Notes: generated by a model not told the origin, from the sequence alone. Shown: positions 35,507-46,799, counted from the stretch's first letter. The stretch: 64,000 bases of DNA from Marmoricola sp. (GCA_025965195.1 JAOPXK010000120.1:1-64000), one strand, 5' to 3'. Translations and numbers: made by a program.

Positions 35507-36279
35507 GCGTCGACCTCGTTGGTTGCGTCCTCCCCGGTCGCCGAGTCCGAGGCCCGCGTCGGATCCAGGGTGTCGCGGCACCACCGCACCCAGATGAACA
35601 CCGCGAAACCGGCGAAGACCCACCACTGCACCGCGTAGAGGATGTTGCGCAGGCCGGTGAACTCCGAGGGAGCCGGGATCGACGAAGGCGTCACCTTCTT
35701 CAAACCTTCGGTCCCGGTCGCGGTGGTCGAGCTTGTCGAGACCACATCCCGTGCGACCACGTACCCCGAGTAGAGATCTGTCCTGATTCGCTCGACCAGG
35801 CTCGCCACCCGCATCGACGGGATCACGTCGTCATGGGTGTTGGTGTCGATGGTGTCGTCACCCTGGGAGGCCTGCAACCAGCCGGTCACCTTCACCGTGC
35901 CCGCGGGCACCGCCGCGGTCGGCTTCGCAGACCAGCCCCGGACGACCGGCATCGCGGACTTCCCGATCAGCACCGGCGTCACGACCCAGTAGCCATTGCG
36001 GTTGTCGAGGAAGCTGTCGGCGACGTACACCGTGCCGGCTGGCAACCAGCTGCCGGTGAACGTCACCGGCTGACCGAGCGACTTGCCGGGGAACGGGCTG
36101 TCGCCGCCCATCAGCGAGGAGAGCGGTACGGCGGCGACGTTGGCCAGGCTGCGAGCAGCATCATCACGGTGATGGCTCCAGGCGCCGTACTGCCAGAACC
36201 CGAGTGCCACGGCTGCAGCCGTACAGAAGACCATCAGCAGATGCCCGCCCCAGAAGCGAGGGGCAAGCAGGGTGAGCAC
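35503..36279 (-). CDS. SURF1 family protein
   Basis: 258 aa. SURF1 proteins help assemble heme-copper cytochrome oxidase. The layout fits: an N-terminal helix (about 12-30), an external domain with VTFTGSW and VVTPVLIG-VVRGW segments, and a C-terminal helix (about 208-228: LRNILYAVQWWVFAGFAVFIW). Residues about 179-186 (VVSTSSTT) come from the dispersed repeat and add a linker inside the external domain. Coupled to cobQ by an ATGA overlap; why a respiratory assembly factor leads the cobQ-cobK operon is not obvious. Confidence 0.9.
   Translation of the reverse strand: MLTLLAPRFWGGHLLMVFCTAAAVALGFWQYGAWSHHRDDAARSLANVAAVPLSSLMGGDSPFPGKSLGQPVTFTGSWLPAGTVYVADSFLDNRNGYWVVTPVLIGKSAMPVVRGWSAKPTAAVPAGTVKVTGWLQASQGDDTIDTNTHDDVIPSMRVASLVERIRTDLYSGYVVARDVVSTSSTTATGTEGLKKVTPSSIPAPSEFTGLRNILYAVQWWVFAGFAVFIWVRWCRDTLDPTRASDSATGEDATNEVDA
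35721..35745. repeat. Dispersed repeat inside the SURF1 gene
   Basis: CGGTGGTCGAGCTTGTCGAG plus ACCAC: a full-length copy. Translated from the minus strand as VVSTSSTT, a third reading of the same DNA. Confidence 0.8.
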
Positions 36280-36358
36280 TGGCCAAGCCTACGGGTGCTC
36301 CCCTCGGCGACCGGCGGACGGTCGAGCGCGGCCGAGACCCCTGTGTCAGGATCGGCCC

Positions 36359-37174
36359 GTGAGCAACGTCGTGCACCACATCAACTGCGGCACCATGGCC
36401 CCTGCCGTCGCGCTCGGCGGCCGCGTGACCCCGGCGCGCCTGGTCGCGCACTGCCTGCTCGTGGAGGGCGATCGCGGCTTGACGCTCGTCGACACCGGCT
36501 TCGGTACGGCCGACCTCGCGGCGCCCAACAACCGCCTGGGCCGGGCGTTCGTGATGGCCATGGGTGCCTCCCTGGATCCTGCCGAGACCGCGATCTCGCA
36601 GGTCCGCTCCATCGGCCACGCGCCCGAGGACGTCACCAACGTGGTGCTCACCCACCTCGACCTCGATCACGCCGGCGGCCTCGGCGACTTCCCCAACGCC
36701 ACCGTGCACGTCTTCGGCGACGAGCTCGACGCGGCGACCCGGCGCAGGTCGGTGCTGGAGAAGAACCGCTACAAGTCGGCGCAGTGGGCTCACCAGCCGA
36801 AGTGGCTCGAGCACAAGGTCGAGGGCGAGACCTGGATGGGCTTCGACTCGGTCGCCGTGCTCGACGACGACGTGCTGCTGATCCCGCTGCGCGGCCACAC
36901 CCGCGGGCACTGCGGGATCGCCGTACGCCGTCCCAGCGGGGGCTTCTACCTGCATGCCGGCGACGCGTACTTCAACCACGGCGAGAAGGAGATTCCGCCG
37001 ACCTGCCCGAGCGGCCTTGCGATCTTCCAGACCCTGATGCAGCTGGACAAGAAGGCGCGGCACGCCAACCAGGACCGGATCCGCACGCTCAACGCGGACC
37101 ACGGCGATGAGATCACGATCTTCTCCGCCCACGACGCGACCGAGTTCGACGCCCTCGTCGGCACCACCGACTAA
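36359..37174 (+). CDS. MBL-fold metallohydrolase
   Basis: 271 aa with a metallo-beta-lactamase fold. The zinc motif is VVLTHLDLDHAGGL; an earlier aspartate in LVDTGFG, a histidine in LRGHTRGHCGI and LHAGDAYF supply further ligands, and FSAHDATEF comes near the end. The pattern resembles glyoxalase II/AHL-lactonase-like hydrolases; the substrate cannot be told. GTG start with AGGA 7 bases upstream. Divergent from SURF1 and convergent with the sortase; not obviously part of the B12 block. Confidence 0.87.
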   Translation: MSNVVHHINCGTMAPAVALGGRVTPARLVAHCLLVEGDRGLTLVDTGFGTADLAAPNNRLGRAFVMAMGASLDPAETAISQVRSIGHAPEDVTNVVLTHLDLDHAGGLGDFPNATVHVFGDELDAATRRRSVLEKNRYKSAQWAHQPKWLEHKVEGETWMGFDSVAVLDDDVLLIPLRGHTRGHCGIAVRRPSGGFYLHAGDAYFNHGEKEIPPTCPSGLAIFQTLMQLDKKARHANQDRIRTLNADHGDEITIFSAHDATEFDALVGTTD

Positions 37175-37219
37175 CCGCTTTGACACTCCGGTCGAATGCA
37201 GACGGCAATAGCCGGGCAA

Positions 37220-37912
37220 TTAGGCCGCGGTCCGGGTGATGCCGACGAACTTGGTAAAGACGACGACGTTTGCCTGATAGCCACCTGCCGATCGGTCATA
37301 GTCGCCCCCACACGTCACCAGAGTCAGCGTCGGGTGGCTGCGGTATCCGTACACCTTCTGGGCCGGGAAGTCCTGATTGGCATACGTCACCAGCTTCGCG
37401 ACCTTGAACTCGGCAACCGAGCCATCGACGCGGACAACGTCCACCTTGTCACCGACCGTCAGTGTCTTGAGGTGGTAGAAGACAGCCGGGCCCACGTCCG
37501 AGTCGACATGACCCAGGATCACAGCGGACCCTGCCTGACCAGGCTGGGACGCCCGGCGGTACCAGCCGGCCTTGTCGGGGTCGGCAGGCACCTCGACCGT
37601 CCCGTCGGCATTCAGGCCAAGCGGTACCACCGACGTGGAGACCCCGATGGCCGGGATCTTCAGAGCGGTTGGTCGGGCACCGGGTACCCGCGACGTCGGC
37701 AGGTTCTTGGCCGACGACGGACCGGGCGGGGCCAACGAGACGGGAGTCGACTGCGGGGCCGTGGTGGTCTCGGCAGTGGCCGACCCCGTGTCATCGCGAG
37801 CCCAACCAGCAGCCACGCACGCCACCGCCCCGACGGCCAGGACTACGGCCAGCAGCCGCCACCGCCGACTACGGAGCCGAGCGTGGCCCGTTGTGTCGAG
37901 GTGGCGGCTCAC
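37220..37912 (-). CDS. Class F sortase
   Basis: 230 aa transpeptidase that anchors surface proteins. One N-terminal helix (about residues 18-38), a Pro/Ser/Thr linker, then the sortase domain (about 80-230). The catalytic histidine is in VILGHVDS and the cysteine in LTLVTCGGDYD; the arginine is expected late but is not certain: the family position falls near AGGYQANVVVFTK. GTG start. It begins 3 bases after the stop of the ice-binding-type gene, so enzyme and probable substrate are co-transcribed. Confidence 0.9.
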   Translation of the reverse strand: MSRHLDTTGHARLRSRRWRLLAVVLAVGAVACVAAGWARDDTGSATAETTTAPQSTPVSLAPPGPSSAKNLPTSRVPGARPTALKIPAIGVSTSVVPLGLNADGTVEVPADPDKAGWYRRASQPGQAGSAVILGHVDSDVGPAVFYHLKTLTVGDKVDVVRVDGSVAEFKVAKLVTYANQDFPAQKVYGYRSHPTLTLVTCGGDYDRSAGGYQANVVVFTKFVGITRTAA

Positions 37913-37915
37913 CAG

Positions 37916-39076
37916 CTACCTGCGGTGACGCTTGTCGGTGGGGCGAAATCCGAGGCCGGCTGAGACGAAGGCTCCGAAGGCAGCCAGTCCGCCGAAGAGG
38001 AACAGCGGCGCGCCGGAGGGTCTCTGGGTCCCACCGAGGCCGGTGTGCGGATGTCCGCTCGGGATCACTTCCTCCCCGACAGGTGTTGCAGTGCCGCTGT
38101 CAGAGCCCCCTGACACCACCGTCGACGTCGACGTCGGAGTTGGGCCGGCCGTTGAGCTGCCGCCGCCTGATGTCCCACCCGTTCCGGGCACGCTGACCGT
38201 CGGCGTGCCGGTGGCGGTCGGCGTCACGGTCGGCGTCACGGTCGGCGTCACGGTCGGGGTGACGGTCGGCGTGACGGTCGGGGTGACGGTCGGCGTTGCC
38301 GTCGCTGCGCTGCAGATCGGAGCGGTGATCACGTTCGTGTCGAGGGTGACGGCACCAACGCGGGCGAGAACTCGCCCTTCGACCGATGCTGTGGTTTCGA
38401 GTGTTGCCGACGCGTTGGCCATGATCGTGCCGATGAAACGCGTTGCCGTGTGCAGCGTCGCCGAGGTGCCGACCTGCCAGAAAACGTTGCACGGCGAGCC
38501 GCCGTTGATGAACTGCACCACGCTGTTCGGAGCCGCCGTGAGCGTCGAACCGGCCTTGAAGATGAAGACCGCGGCTGGATTCCCCTGGGCGTTGAGGGTG
38601 AGCGTGCCGGTCAGGGCCATGCCCGTGGAGGCTTCGTAGACGCCCGGCGTCAGCGTGATCCCGCCAAGGTCCACGCCCGTGACGTCAGCGGCCGTGGGAC
38701 GGCCCGCAGCATCGTTGTAGCCAGTGGTCAGGTCGTTCTTTGCTTGCAGCGCCAGTGCGTCGCTGACGTGCTCGGCGCCGTTGATCACGGTGCCGGGTGG
38801 AAATCCGGTGACCGAGCTGCCGGGGCTCAGGCCGAGGTCGCCCGAGATCACCGACGGGCCAGTGTTGGTCACCGTGCTGCCGGCGAGGACCGCGAACTGC
38901 GCTGCAGTGCCGAGCCCCACCGTTGCGTCTGCCGCAGTTGCTGGAGACGCCGTAGTGCCCACGATGCCTGCGATCATCAGTCCGATTGACGCCGCTGCGA
39001 GCGAGCCAGGGAGACCGATCCGAATCGTTCTGATACTGGTGCGCCAGATACTCCGGCGCCGAAGATGGCGTGACAT
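37916..39076 (-). CDS. Secreted ice-binding-like (DUF3494) protein with C-terminal sorting signal
   Basis: 386 aa. A basic N-terminus and a hydrophobic stretch with ASPATA near residues 44-49 form a long signal peptide. Residues about 52-250 match the DUF3494 ice-binding/adhesin fold: FAVLAGSTVTNTGPSVISGDLG, FPPGTVINGAEHVSDALA, GVYEASTGMALTGTLTL and VFWQVGTSATL. Next come about eight TPTV repeats and a Ser/Gly/Thr stalk. The end is a sorting signal: HPHTG at about 342-346, a hydrophobic helix, then DKRHRR. HPHTG is not LPxTG. GGAG sits 7-8 bases before the ATG. Ice binding itself is uncertain; surface adhesion is equally possible. Confidence 0.88.
   Translation of the reverse strand: MSRHLRRRSIWRTSIRTIRIGLPGSLAAASIGLMIAGIVGTTASPATAADATVGLGTAAQFAVLAGSTVTNTGPSVISGDLGLSPGSSVTGFPPGTVINGAEHVSDALALQAKNDLTTGYNDAAGRPTAADVTGVDLGGITLTPGVYEASTGMALTGTLTLNAQGNPAAVFIFKAGSTLTAAPNSVVQFINGGSPCNVFWQVGTSATLHTATRFIGTIMANASATLETTASVEGRVLARVGAVTLDTNVITAPICSAATATPTVTPTVTPTVTPTVTPTVTPTVTPTATGTPTVSVPGTGGTSGGGSSTAGPTPTSTSTVVSGGSDSGTATPVGEEVIPSGHPHTGLGGTQRPSGAPLFLFGGLAAFGAFVSAGLGFRPTDKRHRR
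38210..38292. repeat. Tandem 12-bp repeats coding TPTV
   Basis: About seven tandem copies of a 12-base unit (GTCGGCGTCACG and close variants) in the stalk-coding part of the ice-binding-like gene. Copy number is likely variable. Confidence 0.85.
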
Positions 39077-39387
39077 GGAGATTGCTCCGGTCCATTGATT
39101 GGCCCGCTGCGCTGCCGATCAGATTGACCAGCAATTCCAGCCCAGAGCCAGGCACGAGCGTCACCTCGGCAAACTCGGAAGCAGTCAGTCCAAGAATTTT
39201 CGATCGGGCCATGGTTGGCTCCAGCGTCGATTCTGGAAACCCGTTTCCACCCGATTATCACGCTCACTCCAGAAAGTAGCAGGCTTTTCACCATTAATCT
39301 GGAGAAGCAACAAACCCGCCAAATGACCATCTGGTATGCACCTTCTGGTAATTCGATGCTGCGCAGCGCCGTTATTGAAAGCGCCGA
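39077..39387 (-). other. Leader region of the ice-binding-like gene, no confident gene
   Basis: 311 bases, clearly richer in A and T than the surroundings. A minus-strand open frame beginning at 39212 (MARSKILGLTASEFAEV) runs across the leader into the signal-peptide region in another frame. I do not accept it as a gene, but a short leader peptide is possible. No riboswitch core recognised. It probably holds the promoter for the surface protein/sortase pair. Confidence 0.5.
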
Positions 39388-39999
39388 CTAATACCGCTGC
39401 GCTGCGCCAAGCCAGGCAGGGAGCTCGGCCGGCGGGCAGAGCACCGCAAGGTTGTCATCGGCGGGGACGAGCACACCGTCCTTCGCGTCGCCCATGATGA
39501 TCTCGACCGTGGCATGTCCGGCCACCAGGGTCAGCCGTGGGCAGGAGCGCCCGTCGGGGAGAAGCCGCAGGTCCGCGGAGCTGATCGGTGCTTCGAGCAG
39601 GCCTGCCCAGCCTGCGGTGGACGTGACGTCCCAGACCGCGGCTCCGGCACCGACGGCGAGACCCCACCCGATCAACGACTGCTCGCGCAGGCCGATGCCT
39701 GCCAGGTCTCCCGGCGCATCCCAGGTGATCGAGAAGATCCGGCCGTCCGTGGTCTCGAGCTCGATCCCGAAGTCGATCGCATCGAATCCGGAGTTCTGCC
39801 AGGTGGGGATGCGCCATTCGGCCGGGCTGCTGACCAGCCGCGGGCCGGTCTCGCTCAGCTCGGGGTAGAGCTTCCAGCGCGAGTAGTCGATGTTGAAGTA
39901 CCTGATCGCGGCGAGGCTGTGGCCGACGAGCTGGGCAGCGTCGTGTCGGTCGGGCACGGCCGGCTCATCACTCAAGTGATCATTCGGCTGATCATTCAC
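39388..39999 (-). CDS. Conserved-looking protein of unknown function
   Basis: 203 aa, soluble, no signal peptide. It reads as a real protein (regular mix of charged and aromatic residues, e.g. IRYFNIDYSRWKLYPEL, FDAIDFGIELETTDGRIFSITWD, LTLVAGHATVEIIMGDA) but I recognise no family. The GTG at 39999 is chosen because AGG lies just before it and in-frame codons further upstream enter the tRNA-Ala gene. Its first codons hold a repeated AATGATCA motif. It lies between tRNA-Ala and the surface-protein pair and may be part of the inserted block. Confidence 0.6.
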   Translation of the reverse strand: MNDQPNDHLSDEPAVPDRHDAAQLVGHSLAAIRYFNIDYSRWKLYPELSETGPRLVSSPAEWRIPTWQNSGFDAIDFGIELETTDGRIFSITWDAPGDLAGIGLREQSLIGWGLAVGAGAAVWDVTSTAGWAGLLEAPISSADLRLLPDGRSCPRLTLVAGHATVEIIMGDAKDGVLVPADDNLAVLCPPAELPAWLGAAQRY

Positions 40000-40050
40000 G
40001 GGACCTGCTCTCGACCGTTGAACCCGGGCGGCGGGGCATGAAGAACGTTG

Positions 40051-40126
40051 TGGTGGAGCCAAGGGGACTCGAACCCCTAACCCCCTGCTTGCAAAGCAGG
40101 TGCGCTACCAATTGCGCCATGGCCCC
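40051..40126 (-). tRNA. tRNA-Ala (anticodon TGC)
   Basis: Minus strand folds as a cloverleaf: acceptor GGGGCCA with TGGCTCC, which gives the G3-U70 pair that marks alanine tRNAs; anticodon arm CTGCTTTGCAAGCAG with TGC; T arm AGGGGTTCGAGTCCCCT. The 3' CCA is encoded (40051-40053). The 5' side of the B12/accessory block abuts it. Confidence 0.97.
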
Positions 40127-40173
40127 GAGCTGCCCCCGTGTGCTCAGTGGGGCGCGGTTGGAAAAATCGAGCG

Positions 40174-40299
40174 TCAGGCCTTGTCGACGGGGTCGGTCGC
40201 CTGCTGCCACAGAGCTTGTTCGTTCTTGCCCTGATCCATCTTCTTCTTTGCGAGCACGCCGATGGCGCCGGCGAGCACGACCAGGAGCAACTTCTTCAT
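40174..40299 (-). CDS. DLW-39 family small protein
   Basis: 41 aa, too short for most gene finders. [20 protein letters not shown] is a short hydrophobic helix with basic ends, followed by a polar tail containing ALWQQATD, which corresponds to the D-L-W motif that names the family. GGAGG 7 bases before the ATG supports the start. It lies between tRNA-Ile and tRNA-Ala, its usual place in actinobacteria. Function unknown; probably membrane-associated. Confidence 0.9.
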   Translation of the reverse strand: MKKLLLVVLAGAIGVLAKKKMDQGKNEQALWQQATDPVDKA

Positions 40300-40324
40300 C
40301 TCTGACCTCCGGGGTTGCGATGAG

Positions 40325-40398
40325 TGGGCCTAAGAGGACTTGAACCTCTGACCTCTTCCTTATCAGGGAAGCGCTCTAACCGTCTGAGCTATAGGCCC
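40325..40398 (-). tRNA. tRNA-Ile (anticodon GAT)
   Basis: 74-nt cloverleaf on the minus strand: acceptor GGGCCTA with TAGGCCC, D arm AGCTCAGACGGTTAGAGC, anticodon loop CTGATAA with GAT, T arm AGAGGTTCAAGTCCTCT. No encoded CCA. Follows gyrA and DUF3566 as in other actinobacterial origins. Confidence 0.97.
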
Positions 40399-40497
40399 GG
40401 GTGTGGGTTTTGCGACGTACGCCGGTGAACCGACAGCGAAGGCTACCCCATCGAGGGAGAGCGTTTCAAAACGGGGTTTGGACCGTCTCAGCCCGCG

Positions 40498-41028
40498 TCA
40501 GTTGTCCTCTGCAAGCGTGACTTCGACACCGCCCAGCAGGGTCGCGCTGAGGTTGTAGAGGAACGCTGCGAGGGTCGCGATCGCGGTGATGAGTACCACG
40601 TCGACGACCGACACGATCATGGTGAAACCGAGGATCCGTGAGGTCGAGAGGTACTTCTGGATCTGGAACGGAGTGCCCGTGTCGGAGCCGACCGACTGCT
40701 GCACCGTGGAGTTGATCGAGTCCCACACACCGGCGGAGCTGAGCACGCTCCAGACGATGCCGACGGCGACGATCGTGACGATGCCGATGGCGATCGACAG
40801 CAGGAAGGCGGTCTTCATCACCGACCACGGGTCGACGTGGACCAGGCGCAGCCGCGCCTTCCGCGTACGCCGAGGCTTACCGCCCTGCTTCGAGGAAGTG
40901 GGACCCGCATTGGCCGGAGTACCCCTCAGGTTCTTGGGCAGCTTCGAGGGGGCCCGTTCAGCTCCGGGGGCCAGCTCCGGAGGCGGAGCCGGCAGCACCG
41001 ACTTGTCGCCCGTGCGACTTTCCGCCAT
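40498..41028 (-). CDS. DUF3566 membrane protein
   Basis: 176 aa. A disordered Pro/Lys-rich N-terminal half (about 1-58) is followed by the DUF3566 domain: RLRLVHVDPWSVMKTAFLLS, a first helix at about 70-95, WDSINSTVQQ and a second helix with GFTMIVSVVDVVLITAIATL. The C-terminus FLYNLSATLLGGVEVTLAED is the family's most conserved part. It always follows gyrA in actinobacteria; function unknown. The ATG at 41028 follows GGAGGGG; a GTG one codon upstream is possible. The start overlaps the gyrA stop. Confidence 0.92.
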   Translation of the reverse strand: MAESRTGDKSVLPAPPPELAPGAERAPSKLPKNLRGTPANAGPTSSKQGGKPRRTRKARLRLVHVDPWSVMKTAFLLSIAIGIVTIVAVGIVWSVLSSAGVWDSINSTVQQSVGSDTGTPFQIQKYLSTSRILGFTMIVSVVDVVLITAIATLAAFLYNLSATLLGGVEVTLAEDN

Positions 41029-43733
41029 CACCCCTCCTCAGGGTCCGTGCCCTCGACCGGGCTTTCGTCCGCGCTCTCGTCCGGCTCGATTGTTGCATCC
41101 GTAGTCGTGGGATCGGAATCCTCGACGTCGGCAACATCCTCCGGAGCCGCATCCTCGAGCTCGTCCTCCGCCACCTTCTCGACACTGCGAGCAACGACCG
41201 CCACGGAGTCACCCGGCTTCGGCGTCACGAACTTCACGCCCTGGGTCGAGCGGCCGGTCGGCCGGAACTGGTCGTTGATCGGACTCCGGACGACCTGGCC
41301 GTTGGCGGTGATCGAGAGGATCTCGTCACCCTCCACGACGATGAAGGCGCCGACCAGACCACCGCGGTCCTCGTTGGCCAGCATCATCGCCCGGATGCCG
41401 ATGCCGCCACGGGACTGGGTGCGGTAGTCGGAGATCCGCGACCGCTTCGCAAAGCCACCGTCGGTGATCGTGAAGACGTACTGCTGTTTGACTTCGACCT
41501 CGGCCCCCTCGGCAGCGGCCTCCTCGGCGGCAACCTGCTCGGCACGGATGACCGACATGGACAGCAGCGAGTCACCGTCGCGGAACTTCATGCCCTGGAC
41601 ACCGGACGTCGCCCGACCCATCGGCCGAAGCTGGGTGTCGTCGGCGGTGAACCGGATCGACTGACCCTTGCGGGAGACCAGCAGGATGGAGTCGTCGGCG
41701 TTGACCAGCTCGGCGCCGATCAGGACGTCATCCTCCTCGCGGAAGTTGATCGCGATCACGCCGGCCTGGCGCGGACTGTTGTAGTCGCCCAGACGGGTCT
41801 TCTTGATCAGCCCACTGCGAGTGGCGAGGACGAGGTACGGCGCCTGCTCGTAGTCGCGGATCGCCAGCACCTGGGCGATCTGCTCGTCGGGCTGGAACGA
41901 CAGCAGCCCGGCGACGTGGCCGCCCTTCGCGTCACGCGACGCTTCGGGCAGGTTGTAGGCCTTCGTCCGGTAGACCCGGCCGGCCGTGGTGAAGAACAGC
42001 AGCCAGTGGTGGTTCGACGTGGCCATGAAGTGCTCGACCACGTCGTCGCCGCGCAGGGTCGCGCCGCGCACGCCCTTGCCGCCGCGCTTCTGGCTCCGGT
42101 AGTTGTTCGCCAGCGTGCGCTTGGCGTAGCCGCCGCGGGTGATCGTGACAACCAGGTCCTCATCGGGGATGAGGTCCTCCATCGACAGGTCGCCGTCGGC
42201 CGCGACGATCTGGGAGCGACGGGGTACACCGAACTTGTCGACGATCTCCTGCAGCTCGTCACTGACGATCTGACGCTGACGCGGCTCCGAGGCGAGGATG
42301 TCCTCCAGGTCCGCGATCTCGAGCTCGATCTTCGCCAGGTCGTCGATGATCTTCTGACGTTCGAGGGCGGCCAGCCGACGCAGCTGCATGTCGAGGATCG
42401 CGGTGGCCTGCAGCTCGTCGATGTCGAGCAGGTCCATCAACCCGGTGCGGGCATCGTCGACGTCGGGCGACCGCCTGATCAGCGCGATCACCTCATCGAG
42501 CATGTCGAGGGCCTTCACCAGGCCGCGCAGGATGTGCGCCCGCTCTTCGGCCTTGCGCAGCCGGTAGCGCGTCCGGCGCTGGATGACCTCGATCTGGTGG
42601 GTCACCCAGTAGGACACGAACTGGTCGAGTGTCAGCGTGCGCGGCACGCCGTCCACGAGCGCGAGCATGTTGGCGGAGAAGTTCGACTGCAGCTCGGTGT
42701 GCTTGAACAAGTTGTTGAGTACGACGCGGGCAACGGCCTCGCGCTTGAGGACAACGACCAGCCGCTGGCCGGTCCGCGAGGACGTGTCGTCGCGGACGTC
42801 GGCGATGCCCTGCACCCGGCCGGAGTCGGCGAGCTCGGCGATCTTCAACGCCAGGTTGTCGGGGTTGACCTGGTAGGGCAGCTCGGTGATGACCAGCATC
42901 ACCCGGCCCTTGTTGTCCTCGTCGATGTCGACGACAGCCCGCATCGGCACCGAGCCTCGACCGGTGCGATAGGCCTGCTCGATGCCGGCCCGGCCGACGA
43001 TCAGTGAACCGGTCGGGAAGTCAGGTCCCTTGACGCGCTCGAGAAGCGCGTCGAGCAGCTCCTCGCGGGAGGCTTCCGGGTTCGCGAGCGCCCACTGCAC
43101 GCCGTCGGCGACCTCGGTCAGGTTGTGCGGCGGGATGTTGGTCGCCATCCCGACAGCGATGCCGGCCGAGCCGTTGACCAGCAGGTTCGGGACCCGCGAC
43201 GGCAGGACCAGCGGCTCCTGCGAGCGGCCGTCGTAGTTGGGGCCGAAGTCGACTGTGTCCTCGTCGATGTCGCGGACCATCTCCAGCGCCAGCGGCGCCA
43301 TCCGGCACTCGGTGTACCGCATCGCGGCCGCGGGGTCGTTGCCCGGCGAACCGAAGTTGCCCTGGCCGTTGACCAGCGGTGCGCTCATCGCCCAGGGCTG
43401 CGCGAGGCGGACCAGGGTGTCGTAGATCGCCGAGTCGCCGTGCGGGTGGTACTGACCCATCACGTCGCCGACGACGCGCGAGCACTTCGAGAAACCGCGG
43501 TCCGGACGGTAGCCACCGTCGTACATCGCGTAGAGGATCCGGCGGTGCACCGGCTTCAGGCCATCGCGTACGTCGGGCAGCGCGCGCCCGACGATGACCG
43601 CCATCGCATAGTCGATGTAGGCCTGCTGCATCTCGTCCTGGAGCTCGACCTGACGGATCCGGCCAGTGCCGGACGGGCCGTCGGGACCGTCGCCGTCCTG
43701 CCGGCCGTTGCCGCCGGTGGGTGTCTCAGTCAT
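41028..43733 (-). CDS. gyrA: DNA gyrase subunit A
   Basis: 901 aa. The active-site tyrosine is Tyr140 in [11 protein letters not shown]. The quinolone-resistance region reads [19 protein letters not shown], with Ser101 and Asp105 at the positions that give resistance when mutated, so the sensitive-type residues are present. The gyrase-specific box QKRGGKG and the C-terminal DNA-wrapping blades (repeated RTKAYNLPE-like, [12 protein letters not shown]) follow. The last 50 residues are an acidic, disordered tail. 61 bases separate it from gyrB; the two are likely co-transcribed. Confidence 0.98.
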   Translation of the reverse strand: MTETPTGGNGRQDGDGPDGPSGTGRIRQVELQDEMQQAYIDYAMAVIVGRALPDVRDGLKPVHRRILYAMYDGGYRPDRGFSKCSRVVGDVMGQYHPHGDSAIYDTLVRLAQPWAMSAPLVNGQGNFGSPGNDPAAAMRYTECRMAPLALEMVRDIDEDTVDFGPNYDGRSQEPLVLPSRVPNLLVNGSAGIAVGMATNIPPHNLTEVADGVQWALANPEASREELLDALLERVKGPDFPTGSLIVGRAGIEQAYRTGRGSVPMRAVVDIDEDNKGRVMLVITELPYQVNPDNLALKIAELADSGRVQGIADVRDDTSSRTGQRLVVVLKREAVARVVLNNLFKHTELQSNFSANMLALVDGVPRTLTLDQFVSYWVTHQIEVIQRRTRYRLRKAEERAHILRGLVKALDMLDEVIALIRRSPDVDDARTGLMDLLDIDELQATAILDMQLRRLAALERQKIIDDLAKIELEIADLEDILASEPRQRQIVSDELQEIVDKFGVPRRSQIVAADGDLSMEDLIPDEDLVVTITRGGYAKRTLANNYRSQKRGGKGVRGATLRGDDVVEHFMATSNHHWLLFFTTAGRVYRTKAYNLPEASRDAKGGHVAGLLSFQPDEQIAQVLAIRDYEQAPYLVLATRSGLIKKTRLGDYNSPRQAGVIAINFREEDDVLIGAELVNADDSILLVSRKGQSIRFTADDTQLRPMGRATSGVQGMKFRDGDSLLSMSVIRAEQVAAEEAAAEGAEVEVKQQYVFTITDGGFAKRSRISDYRTQSRGGIGIRAMMLANEDRGGLVGAFIVVEGDEILSITANGQVVRSPINDQFRPTGRSTQGVKFVTPKPGDSVAVVARSVEKVAEDELEDAAPEDVADVEDSDPTTTDATIEPDESADESPVEGTDPEEG

Positions 43734-43794
43734 CAGTACTTACTTTCTGCCGGGTACAGGAGGTGCGAGGTGCGTGCGGTGGCAAGGCCTCGCG

Positions 43795-46277
<2,483 letters not shown>

Positions 46278-46799
46278 TCAGCCGTAGGTGTCGCGGGGTC
46301 CGCGACCCTTCACCCGGAACCTGCCGCGGTTCCAGCTCGGGGTGTTCGGACCGACGATGTCGATGACCTGGACGGTGCCTTCGCCGAGCTCCTCGTTGAG
46401 GCGGCGTACGACGGTCGCCGCGAGCAACTTCATCTGGGTGGCCCAGGCCGTCGAGTCGGTCCGGACGGTCAGCCGGCCATCGGCGTAGGACTGCGGGGTG
46501 ACGTGCTGACCGACCTCATGGCCGACGATCCCCTCCCATCGCGCGAAGACACCGTGCACCCGGAGCTCGGTCTCCCAGCCCTGGTCGGTGACGAACCTGC
46601 CCATGCTCTGGTCGAGCGCCTGCGGGTCGCGGTCATCGGGGTGGGCACCGGTCGCGGTGGTGTGGGTCCGCCGGCGCTTGCCGTCCCCGATCCCGGTCCG
46701 CCGCTTCTTCGGCGTCTTGCCGGCAAGGCCGCGCGCGATCGACCGGGCGAGGTCGATGCCGTCGTCCTGGTGCTCCGCCTCCGGCTCGTCGTCAGTCAT
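46278..46799 (-). CDS. dciA: DciA-family (DUF721) helicase-loading/operator protein
   Basis: 173 aa. DUF721 domain in the C-terminal two-thirds: [40 protein letters not shown] and [12 protein letters not shown]. DciA proteins interact with the replicative helicase DnaB at initiation. The N-terminal 60 residues are basic and disordered. The ATG at 46799 overlaps recF by 8 bases. The order recF-dciA-gyrB is standard for actinobacteria. Confidence 0.93.
   Translation of the reverse strand: MTDDEPEAEHQDDGIDLARSIARGLAGKTPKKRRTGIGDGKRRRTHTTATGAHPDDRDPQALDQSMGRFVTDQGWETELRVHGVFARWEGIVGHEVGQHVTPQSYADGRLTVRTDSTAWATQMKLLAATVVRRLNEELGEGTVQVIDIVGPNTPSWNRGRFRVKGRGPRDTYG

Noticed and set aside
38210-38292. 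Tandem repeats resembling a CRISPR array
   Set aside because: Units are 12 bases with no spacers and translate in frame as TPTV; no cas genes are near.
38685-39212. Minus-strand frame covering the leader and signal-peptide region of the ice-binding-like gene
   Set aside because: The first 40 residues look protein-like but the rest is the out-of-frame shadow of the surface-protein gene; kept only as a possible leader peptide.
8670-40050. Genomic island with phage or integrative element
   Set aside because: No integrase, transposase, relaxase or clear att repeats are visible; the content is metabolic and codon use looks like the flanks by eye.
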